Source: an uncultured Anaerostipes sp. (GTDB taxonomy: Bacteria > Bacillota > Clostridia > Lachnospirales > Lachnospiraceae). Taken from it: a DNA stretch of 15,181 nt. The notes under the pieces are model-generated. The model did not search any database. It was not told where the DNA came from and saw only the letters and a list, made by a program, of their open reading frames with translations. Within the stretch, counting starts at the first letter, position 1; every line of letters begins with the position of its first letter. The position numbers and the translations under genes were made by a program. Shown here one piece after another: positions 1 through 5,716 of this stretch. The DNA is taken from assembly GCA_900756035.1 (NCBI GenBank), contig CAAEIR010000136.1, positions 1 through 15,181 on the forward strand. The letters run 5' to 3'.

Positions 1-1466
1 ATGATCAGGTAAAAATGCCGGATGATACATGGATAAAGCGGGAGATATTGGTTCAGGTGCGGAGAGTGATTCAGGGAAATGAATATAATGCAGTGGGCGG
101 CATTGGAAATGGACAGATTGGCGGAGTCGGTGAAATCTCACCATCCGGAACGAATCTGTTTCAGGTCTATGCCCAGGAAAAAGGAAACTTATATCTGAAA
201 GCCTATACCAGTGGTGATTACAAAGAGGGCGTTTGGACAGAGAGCAAAGAGGAACCTTTGATTTATGGAGGAGAAACTGCAATAAATCTCTCATTTTTGT
301 TTCCGGATCTTAAAATTGATGAATTTATTTCTTCGAAGAAAAAGTGGTTTCTTAATGATCAGGATTTATCGATTCATTATCAGAAGAAGCAGGATAAATA
401 TCTTTTAGTTCCTTATTTTGCTGAGGTGGATGGAATGTGGGGTACTGTCTTCGGAGATGCCAATGTGCTAAGAAATAATCAGAATTCGGATGATCAGATT
501 CATTATTATCCCATGAAAAATCCACTAAAATTGCTTCATCTGAATGAGAAAGTATCAGAAAAACTGATTTCCGATCAGGAGAAGACCCCTCTGGAAGAAA
601 ACTATTTTCGTGCGATGGAAGAATATACTTCTTATATAGAAGAAAAATATCTGGAAATTCCGGAAGAGATTAAAAAATATTTGAAGAAGGAAGGACCGAA
701 ATTTAAAAAGAATGCTTCTCTTTGGGAAATTCAAGAAGAAGTGACAAAATATATAAGAAAACAATATTCCTATACGTATCATCCGGGGTTGGCTCCGGAA
801 GGGGAAGATCCGGTTTTGTATTTTATGAGAGAACGAAAAAAGGGTTTTTGTACTCAATATGCATCGACAGCCGTTTTTTTGTTTCGCGAAGCGAAAATCC
901 CGGCAAGATATGTTGAAGGGTATAAGATTAGAAGCAGCCAGTGGAATCAGGGAATGGCTCAGGTAACAGATTATGATGCTCATGCCTGGGCAGAAGTCTA
1001 TGTAAAAAATGTCGGATGGGTTCCGGTCGATGTTTCTGGTCAGACTTCCGGCGTTTCGGGATACGAAAAAATTCAAGAAGAAGAGAAAGAACAAAATCTA
1101 TATTTGAATCGAAAAAGAATTTTAACAAATGTTAAAAAAATATTTTTCATTTCTCTTATTGTTCTGGTGGCTGTAGTTTTTGTGATTGTTATAAAAATGT
1201 TACGAAAAAGGCAGAAGTGGAAGGAATTTGATAATCGTCAGAAAGTTTTGTATTATAAAGAGGTCATAAAGAAATATGACAAAACATGGGAGGAATCCCC
1301 GGAAAGCAAGGAAACTGCGGATCGAATTGCCTTTGAAATTATAAGAAAAGCAGAATACAGCCAGGATGAGTTGGAAGATCGGGAAGTGAATCTTGTAAAA
1401 CGCCGGTTGGATGTATTAAAAGGAAAAAACGGAAATGTTACAAAAATATTAAACAAACCGAAATAA
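1..1466 (+). CDS. Transglutaminase-like membrane protein, C-terminal part (5' end outside window)
   Basis: The reading frame is open to the left edge (first full codon at 3), so the ATG at 15 is probably internal and the gene starts upstream. Counting from that ATG, a transglutaminase core shows the papain-like triad: Cys279 in KKGFCTQYAS, His323 in DYDAHAWAEV and Asp339 in GWVPVDVSG. One hydrophobic segment follows (about residues 376-393), then a charged tail of about 90 residues ending in KPK. This matches the TgpA/DUF3488-type family, in which an N-terminal multi-pass membrane domain carries an extracytoplasmic transglutaminase domain, a final membrane helix and a cytoplasmic tail. Enzymatic function in this family is mostly unproven; protein cross-linking or proteolysis at the cell surface is possible. 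In other genomes such genes often follow MoxR and DUF58 genes, which would lie outside the window. The family is clear; the substrate is unknown. Confidence 0.85.
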   Translation, partial: DQVKMPDDTWIKREILVQVRRVIQGNEYNAVGGIGNGQIGGVGEISPSGTNLFQVYAQEKGNLYLKAYTSGDYKEGVWTESKEEPLIYGGETAINLSFLFPDLKIDEFISSKKKWFLNDQDLSIHYQKKQDKYLLVPYFAEVDGMWGTVFGDANVLRNNQNSDDQIHYYPMKNPLKLLHLNEKVSEKLISDQEKTPLEENYFRAMEEYTSYIEEKYLEIPEEIKKYLKKEGPKFKKNASLWEIQEEVTKYIRKQYSYTYHPGLAPEGEDPVLYFMRERKKGFCTQYASTAVFLFREAKIPARYVEGYKIRSSQWNQGMAQVTDYDAHAWAEVYVKNVGWVPVDVSGQTSGVSGYEKIQEEEKEQNLYLNRKRILTNVKKIFFISLIVLVAVVFVIVIKMLRKRQKWKEFDNRQKVLYYKEVIKKYDKTWEESPESKETADRIAFEIIRKAEYSQDELEDREVNLVKRRLDVLKGKNGNVTKILNKPK

Positions 1467-1479
1467 TCGTAAAAAAATA

Positions 1480-1508
1480 TTGACAGATATGTATTTCTGG
1501 TGTAGAAT
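1480..1508 (+). promoter_or_regulatory. SigA-type promoter of the NlpC/P60 gene
   Basis: TTGACA at 1480-1485, 17-bp spacer, TAGAAT at 1503-1508. It lies 13 bp after the stop of the transglutaminase-like gene and 62 bp before the next start codon. The -35 is perfect and the -10 is one base from consensus. The NlpC/P60 gene is therefore probably transcribed independently with a leader of about 55 nt. The SD AGGAGA at 1560-1565 precedes the ATG. Confidence 0.75.
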
Positions 1509-1569
1509 GTTAAAAGATAAAGGAAACAAATGAAACAAAAGTTGAAATTATAATATAACAGGAGACACT

Positions 1570-2031
1570 ATGAAACGAATTATTGTAAGATTATTTATGT
1601 TAATGATGGTGGCAGGTGCCGCGTTTACAATGACGATACATACAAAGACAACAGAAGTTGAAGCAGCAAGCAAAGGAACCAAAGTTGTAAAATATGCAAA
1701 GAAGTTCGTTGGAAACAAATATCGTTACGGTGGAACAAGTCTTACAAGAGGAACTGATTGTTCGGGATTTACAATGGGAGTATATAAGAAGTTTGGAAAA
1801 CGACTTCCTCATTCCTCCAGTGCTCAGAGAAGATATGGCAAGAAGGTTAAGAGCCTTAAGAAAGCAAAACCGGGAGATTTGATTTGTTACAGCGGTCATG
1901 TGGCAATTTATATGGGAAATAATAAGATTGTTCATGCAAGTAATTCTGCACCATATCCAAGAGGTGGAATCAAGATTTCCAACAATGCAAAATACCGCAA
2001 AATTGTGACAATTCGCAGAATTGTAAAATAA
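1570..2031 (+). CDS. Secreted NlpC/P60 family cell-wall peptidase
   Basis: This is a 153-residue protein. An N-terminal signal peptide (MKRIIVRLF, hydrophobic core about 8-22) ends near VEAAS at about residue 33, so it should be exported. The remainder is essentially one NlpC/P60 domain. Cys64 lies in GTDCSGF, His110 in SGHVAIY and His122 in KIVHAS, giving the Cys-His-His triad, and YRYGG near residue 51 is the usual domain start. Family members cleave peptide stems of peptidoglycan, typically D-Glu/meso-DAP bonds. There is no SH3 or LysM wall-binding module, so it is a minimal enzyme relying on other cues for targeting. It has its own promoter and terminator and is therefore probably monocistronic. 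Start chosen by the SD at 1560-1565 and the signal peptide immediately after the ATG. The domain is certain; the exact bond cut is inferred. Confidence 0.92.
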   Translation: MKRIIVRLFMLMMVAGAAFTMTIHTKTTEVEAASKGTKVVKYAKKFVGNKYRYGGTSLTRGTDCSGFTMGVYKKFGKRLPHSSSAQRRYGKKVKSLKKAKPGDLICYSGHVAIYMGNNKIVHASNSAPYPRGGIKISNNAKYRKIVTIRRIVK

Positions 2032-2040
2032 TAATAGAGC

Positions 2041-2073
2041 AGGAAGCATTTCACACAGAGATGCTTCCTTTTT
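2041..2073 (+). terminator. Intrinsic terminator of the NlpC/P60 gene
   Basis: A perfect 9-bp stem, AGGAAGCAT (2041-2049) with ATGCTTCCT (2061-2069), has an 11-nt loop and runs into TTTTT at 2069-2073. It begins 9 nt after the NlpC/P60 stop. Confidence 0.88.
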
Positions 2074-2080
2074 ACATAAC

Positions 2081-2110
2081 TTGACATTGTGAAACAGAAC
2101 ATATTATAAT
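2081..2110 (+). promoter_or_regulatory. SigA-type promoter of fabV-rng
   Basis: TTGACA at 2081-2086 and TATAAT at 2105-2110, both perfect consensus, with an 18-bp spacer. It starts 8 nt after the preceding terminator and 60 bp before the fabV ATG. The interrupted palindrome TTGACATTGTGAA (2081-2093) overlaps the -35 and could be an operator, but it matches no regulator site I can name with confidence. Confidence 0.8.
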
Positions 2111-2140
2111 TTTAGAAAAGAGTATAAAAAGGAGAGAACA

Positions 2141-3322
2141 ATGAAAATAAGTCCAAGAGTCAAAGATTTTTTATGTTTAACAGCGCATCCGGAAGGCTGT
2201 AAAAAAAATGTTGCGGATCAGATTTCTTATGTAAAGGAGCAGGGTGAGATACCGGGAGATGCAAAAAAGGTTCTCGTAATTGGATGTTCTACCGGTTATG
2301 GACTTGCATCTCGTATCGTTGCAGCATTTGGATCTCACGCACAGACATTGGGAATCATGTTTGAGCGTCCGTCTAACGGTAAAAAAACAGCGAGTCCGGG
2401 ATGGTATAACACGGCAGCGTTTGAGGAATTTGCCGCAGAAGAAGGTCTCTATGCCAAAACAATCAACGGGGACGCTTTTTCAAAGGAAATCAAAGACCAG
2501 ACGATTGAAACCATCCGCAGAGATTTTGGAAAAGTGGATTTGGTGGTATACAGTCTTGCAGCGCCAAGGAGAACTGCTCCGGATGGAGAGACATACCGTT
2601 CTGTCTTAAAAACGACCGGCGAGATTTTTACAAATAAAAATTTAAATTTAAAAGATAACACTATAGGGATGAAGAGCATTCCTGCCGCTGATGAAGAAGA
2701 GGTAGAGGCTACAGTCAAAGTCATGGGAGGAGAAGACTGGAAACTTTGGATAGAGGCACTGAAAGATGCGGATGTATTATCTGAGAATGCAGTGACTGTT
2801 GCATATTCCTATATCGGTTCCGAACTTACATATCCAATTTATTTCGAAGGAACCATCGGAGCAGCGAAAAAACATCTCCACGCTACGGCAGATGAGATTC
2901 GAGAAGAATTGAAAGTGAAAGCTCTGATTTCCGTTAACAAAGGATTGGTGACTCAGGCAAGTGCTGCAATTCCGATTGTACCTCTTTACATGTCAATGCT
3001 TTATAAAGTTATGAAGGAGAAAGATCTTCACGAAGGATGTATTGAGCAGATTGAGCGGCTTTTTAAAGATAAGAAGCTGATGACAGATACACAGACAGAT
3101 GAACATGGATGGGTACGTTTAGATGATTGGGAGCTTCGTCAGGATGTTCAGGATGAAGTAAAAAAACGTTGGGAAGATATTAATTCTGAAAATGTCGGAG
3201 AGTTGGCTGACATTGACGGTTATTGGAAAGATTTTTATCAGATGTTTGGATTTAAGGAAGACGGAGTTGACTATGAAGCGGACACAGATCCGGTAGTGGC
3301 AATTCCGAGCATTGAAGAATAG
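2141..3322 (+). CDS. fabV: NADH-dependent trans-2-enoyl-ACP/CoA reductase FabV (TER family)
   Basis: This 393-residue protein has the usual length of FabV/TER enzymes, which reduce trans-2-enoyl-ACP or enoyl-CoA with NADH. The Rossmann dinucleotide motif is GCSTGYGLASR, from Gly48. Glu75 in GIMFERPS is at the position linked to NADH preference. The catalytic pair characteristic of the family, Tyr-X8-Lys, is Tyr234 and Lys243 (YPIYFEG...AAKKH). The MKISPRVKDFLCLTAHPEGC opening is typical of the family. In the cytosol it could complete the fatty-acid elongation cycle as a triclosan-insensitive enoyl reductase, or act on crotonyl-CoA. ACP versus CoA preference cannot be read from the sequence. 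The SD AAAAGGAGA lies just before the ATG, and the gene has its own consensus promoter. The next gene starts on the base after its stop. Confidence 0.95.
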   Translation: MKISPRVKDFLCLTAHPEGCKKNVADQISYVKEQGEIPGDAKKVLVIGCSTGYGLASRIVAAFGSHAQTLGIMFERPSNGKKTASPGWYNTAAFEEFAAEEGLYAKTINGDAFSKEIKDQTIETIRRDFGKVDLVVYSLAAPRRTAPDGETYRSVLKTTGEIFTNKNLNLKDNTIGMKSIPAADEEEVEATVKVMGGEDWKLWIEALKDADVLSENAVTVAYSYIGSELTYPIYFEGTIGAAKKHLHATADEIREELKVKALISVNKGLVTQASAAIPIVPLYMSMLYKVMKEKDLHEGCIEQIERLFKDKKLMTDTQTDEHGWVRLDDWELRQDVQDEVKKRWEDINSENVGELADIDGYWKDFYQMFGFKEDGVDYEADTDPVVAIPSIEE

Positions 3323-4462
3323 ATGACAGAGATTATTATTACACGGATAAAGGATTCTTTTATAAGTGCCTGTATGGTTCAGGGAAAGCCCGCAGAGTTC
3401 CAGTGTGTTTCTGTAAATGGAGAGTGCCAGATCGGAAACATCTATCTTGGAATGGTAAAAAATATTGTAAAGAATATCAAAGGCGCTTTTGTAGAGTTTG
3501 AAAAAGGACAGATCGGATTCCTTCCAATTCGCAACAGAGAACTGAAAGTAGGAGACGAGGTTCTTGTTCAGATAAAGAGAGAAGCGACGAGGGAAAAGAA
3601 GCCGATGCTCTCGGATCAGATTGAATTAACGGGGAAATATCTGGTACTGACTTCAGATAAGGCGGCTGTAGGGATTTCCAATAAAATTCGTGAAAAGCAG
3701 ACCAGGGAAAATCTAAGAACGATAGCAGAGCCGTTGATTACAGAAAAATACGGGTTTATTTTAAGAACCAGTGCTGTGCATGCCGAAAAAGAGGCTGTAC
3801 AGGAAGAAGCCAGAGAGCTTTCAGAGCGGTTTTATCAGATCCTTGAGAAGAAACAGTACCGTTGTGCGGGACAGCTTTTAGACAGCAATCAGAAGTTTAC
3901 AGACCCGCTCTTATTTGGGTACGGTCCTGATCAGGTCTCAAAAGTGGTTATTGATCAGCCGGAGATGGAGGATGCATTAAGAGACAAAGGTTTTGATGTT
4001 GAGCTTTGTTCTCACAGAGCGGGGGATATTGAACGTCGTTATCGAATTCGTCATTATCTGCGCGAGGCATTAAGCCGGAAAGTTTATATGAAGTCCGGAG
4101 GGTTTTTGTATGTAGAACAGACAGAAGCAATGGCAGTGATTGATGTCAATACCGGAAAATCTATCGGGAAAGGCAAAAAAGAAGAACATATCCGTAAAAT
4201 TAACCGGGAAGCGGCAAAGGAAGCTGCCAGACAGATACGTCTTCGAAATCTGTCCGGAATTATTATGATTGATTTTATCGATATGCAGTCAGAAAATGAC
4301 CGCAGAGAGCTGCTCTGTGAAATGCAGAAATATCTGAATCAGGATTCACAGAAAGCCGTAGCAGTCGATGTTACCAGGCTTGGTTTGATGGAAATTACGA
4401 GAAAAAAACAAAGAAATCCTATTTTTCGTCAAATAAATATTGACATCCTGGAAGAATGCTGA
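3323..4462 (+). CDS. rng: RNase G/E family endoribonuclease, short form
   Basis: This 379-residue protein has an N-terminal S1-like RNA-binding region (about 36-95, GNIYLGMVKNIVKNIKGAFVEF) followed by the RNase E/G catalytic core. The two metal-binding aspartates are visible: Asp274 in AVIDVNTGKS and Asp317 in IIMIDFIDM. The family cuts single-stranded AU-rich RNA in mRNA decay and rRNA maturation. The protein ends soon after GLMEITRKK; the CPxC zinc-link and the extra C-terminal segment of E. coli RNase G (489 residues) are absent. I see no frameshifted continuation downstream, so this looks like a natural short form rather than a broken gene. ATG 3323 directly follows the fabV stop with no strong SD, suggesting translational coupling. 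The rplU promoter lies in its last codons. Placement upstream of rplU is common in clostridia. Confidence 0.9.
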   Translation: MTEIIITRIKDSFISACMVQGKPAEFQCVSVNGECQIGNIYLGMVKNIVKNIKGAFVEFEKGQIGFLPIRNRELKVGDEVLVQIKREATREKKPMLSDQIELTGKYLVLTSDKAAVGISNKIREKQTRENLRTIAEPLITEKYGFILRTSAVHAEKEAVQEEARELSERFYQILEKKQYRCAGQLLDSNQKFTDPLLFGYGPDQVSKVVIDQPEMEDALRDKGFDVELCSHRAGDIERRYRIRHYLREALSRKVYMKSGGFLYVEQTEAMAVIDVNTGKSIGKGKKEEHIRKINREAAKEAARQIRLRNLSGIIMIDFIDMQSENDRRELLCEMQKYLNQDSQKAVAVDVTRLGLMEITRKKQRNPIFRQINIDILEEC

Positions 4463-4468
4463 TATTAT
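4440..4468 (+). promoter_or_regulatory. SigA-type promoter of rplU, inside the end of rng
   Basis: TTGACA at 4440-4445, 17-bp spacer, TATTAT at 4463-4468, overlapping the last codons and stop of rng. The predicted start near 4475 would begin the transcript at the 5' edge of the proposed L21 leader. The ribosomal genes therefore need not depend on the fabV-rng promoter. Confidence 0.75.
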
Positions 4469-4471
4469 AAC

Positions 4472-4540
4472 AAGGTATGCCGCACAGCGAGGTTTAAGTA
4501 TAGGAATCACCGTAGCTGGCGAGATTGATAATAGGAGGTG
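4472..4540 (+). ncRNA. Probable ribosomal protein L21 leader
   Basis: A 77-nt untranslated segment separates the rplU promoter from the start codon. It can fold: GCC (4479-4481) and AGC (4486-4488) pair with GCTGGC (4515-4520) around a 4-nt bulge, and GGT (4491-4493) pairs with ACC (4509-4511). It ends in the SD AGGAGGTG. Firmicutes rplU operons carry a described L21 leader (Rfam L21_leader), thought to mediate autoregulation. Position and compact structure fit it, but I assign it by context and partial recall of the motif, not by a covariance search. Confidence 0.55.
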
Positions 4541-4545
4541 CCGTG

Positions 4546-4854
4546 ATGTACGCAATTATCGCAACAGGTGGAAAACAGTATAAAGTAAGCGAAGGCGATG
4601 TGATCAAAGTAGAAAAACTTGACGCTGAAGTTGGAGCAAAAGTTACATTTGATGATGTACTTTTAGTTGGTGGAGATACTGTGAAAGTTGGAACACCTAC
4701 CGTTGATGGTGCGAAAGTTGAAGCTTCAGTTGTAAGCGAAGGAAAAGGTAAAAAAGTCATCGTTTACAAGTATAAGAGAAAAACTGGATACCATAAGAAA
4801 AACGGTCATAGACAGTTATTTACACAGGTTAAAATCGATAGTATCGTTGGATAA
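4546..4854 (+). CDS. rplU: 50S ribosomal protein L21
   Basis: This is a 102-residue protein of normal L21 length, with the conserved start MYAIIATGGKQYKVSEGD. The C-terminal KRKTGYHKKNGHRQLFTQVKI is the L21 signature that contacts 23S rRNA. An upstream in-frame ATG at 4525 exists, but the SD AGGAGGTG at 4533-4540 sits 5 nt before the ATG at 4546, which also gives the family's usual N-terminus. It is the first gene of rplU-prp-rpmA, transcribed from the promoter at 4440 through the leader. L21 is a primary assembly protein of the large subunit. Identification is certain. Confidence 0.98.
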   Translation: MYAIIATGGKQYKVSEGDVIKVEKLDAEVGAKVTFDDVLLVGGDTVKVGTPTVDGAKVEASVVSEGKGKKVIVYKYKRKTGYHKKNGHRQLFTQVKIDSIVG

Positions 4855-4872
4855 GATCCTGAGGATAGAGTG

Positions 4873-5199
4873 ATGACAAAGATAACATTCTATCAGCGTG
4901 AGGACGGATCCTTTCGGGGATTTCACTCACAGGACCATGCCGGATATGGAGAGGAAGGACAAGATATTGTCTGTGCTGCAGTATCTGCGCTGGTTATAAA
5001 TTTTGTGAACTCGCTGGATGAACTGACAGATGATCACTATCAGATTGATGTAAACCAGGAGATGGCAGAAATTGACGTAGTATTTACGGAAGAACTTTCT
5101 TTGGAAGGAAGTTTGTTATTGAGATCACTGATTCTTGGTTTAACTTCGATAGAAGAAGAACAGGAACAGTATTTAGATGTAATCTTTAAGGAGGTGTGA
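4873..5199 (+). CDS. prp: Ribosomal-processing cysteine protease Prp (YsxB family)
   Basis: This is a 108-residue protein. The family motif DHAGYGEEGQDIVCAAVSAL is present, with His22 and Cys34 as the catalytic dyad in the same numbering as Staphylococcus Prp. Prp removes the N-terminal extension of ribosomal protein L27, and the following gene encodes an L27 with exactly such an extension, so enzyme and substrate are adjacent. The ATG at 4873 is preferred because it gives the standard His22/Cys34 numbering. A GTG at 4870, directly before it, cannot be excluded; GAGG at 4861-4864 could serve either. The 3' end carries the rpmA SD: AAGGAGGTG at 5188-5196 overlaps the last codons, just before the TGA. 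Confidence 0.95.
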   Translation: MTKITFYQREDGSFRGFHSQDHAGYGEEGQDIVCAAVSALVINFVNSLDELTDDHYQIDVNQEMAEIDVVFTEELSLEGSLLLRSLILGLTSIEEEQEQYLDVIFKEV

Positions 5200-5204
5200 C
5201 AAAC

Positions 5205-5486
5205 ATGATGAAAATGAACCTTCAATTTTTCGCTCATAAAAAGGGAATGGGTTCTACAAAGAACGGTAGAGACTCAGAATCTAAGAGATTAGGTGCGAAA
5301 AGAGCTGACGGACAGTTTGTAAAAGCTGGAAATATTCTTTACAGACAGAGAGGAACTAAGATTCATCCTGGCGTGAATGTAGGGCGCGGTGGAGACGATA
5401 CATTATTTGCTTTAGTAGACGGTATTGTTCGTTTCGAAAGAAAAGGTAGAGATAAAAAACAGTGTTCTGTACATCCAGTTGCATAA
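5205..5486 (+). CDS. rpmA: 50S ribosomal protein L27, N-terminally extended form
   Basis: This is a 93-residue precursor. It opens MMKMNLQFFAHKKGMGSTKN, where NLQFF|A is the Prp cleavage motif of Firmicutes L27. Starting at ATG 5205 gives a 9-residue extension before the mature Ala, the length known for Staphylococcus L27. ATG 5208 and 5214 are also in frame but would shorten it. The SD AAGGAGGTG at 5188-5196 lies 8 nt upstream. The core shows GSTKNGRDSESKRLGAKR and the RQRGTKIHPGVNVGRGGDDTLFA region of L27. Mature L27 reaches toward the peptidyl-transferase centre, so removal of the extension is required for function. It is the last gene before an intrinsic terminator. Confidence 0.98.
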   Translation: MMKMNLQFFAHKKGMGSTKNGRDSESKRLGAKRADGQFVKAGNILYRQRGTKIHPGVNVGRGGDDTLFALVDGIVRFERKGRDKKQCSVHPVA

Positions 5487-5525
5487 TTGCAGATGGAGAA
5501 GCAGATCCGCAGAGATTCAGCAATT

Positions 5526-5558
5526 ACGGCTTCAAATACATATTTGGAGCCGTTTTTT
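5526..5558 (+). terminator. Intrinsic terminator after rpmA
   Basis: A 12-bp stem with one G-T wobble, ACGGCTTCAAAT (5526-5537) with ATTTGGAGCCGT (5542-5553), has a 4-nt loop and is followed by six T (5553-5558). It begins 39 nt after the rpmA stop. No convincing promoter follows before obgE, so obgE expression may depend on partial read-through. Confidence 0.88.
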
Positions 5559-5561
5559 GTG

Positions 5562-5656
5562 ATAGCGATGAGCCAAAGTCCGGGCTTGCCCGAGGCCTTG
5601 GCGACCGCTTACAATCCCGGAATGTGCCTTTTGACACTTCCGGCGATTTATAATAT
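5562..5656 (+). repeat. Interspersed structured repeat, copy A
   Basis: About 95 nt matching 8987-9081 at roughly 84 of 96 aligned positions, same orientation. Two identical blocks stand out: a 20-nt block at 5573-5592 and a 23-nt block at 5609-5631. It contains a hairpin CGGG-CTTG-CCCG (5581-5592) and a longer stem, CCGGAA (5617-5622) with TTCCGG (5638-5643), with GTG/CAC pairing inside. It starts 3 nt after the terminator T-tract. No convincing ORF or promoter is seen in it. The rest of the 230-bp gap before obgE (5657-5716) holds only the obgE SD region. Confidence 0.8.
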
Positions 5657-5716
5657 TGGGAAAGTTTACACTTTTTTGTATTGCGAAAAACCTCCTGAAG
5701 AAGAAAGGATAAAATA

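Noticed and set aside
15..17. ATG at 15 as the true start of the transglutaminase-like gene
   Set aside because: The frame is open to the window edge and there is no SD before this ATG; the family has an N-terminal membrane domain that would lie upstream.
555..1094. 179-residue minus-strand ORF inside the transglutaminase-like gene
   Set aside because: It is Phe/Ile-rich low-complexity antisense of an AT-rich gene, with no SD or domain; the plus-strand catalytic triad explains the region.
1600..2049. 149-residue minus-strand ORF opposite the NlpC/P60 gene
   Set aside because: Its Cys/Ser-rich composition is typical of an antisense shadow, and the opposite frame has a full NlpC/P60 triad and signal peptide.
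5631..5654. TTGACA (5631) and TATAAT (5649) inside repeat A as an obgE promoter
   Set aside because: The spacer is only 12 bp, far from the 16-18 bp SigA needs, and copy B of the repeat has neither box intact. No alternative -35 fits the TATAAT.
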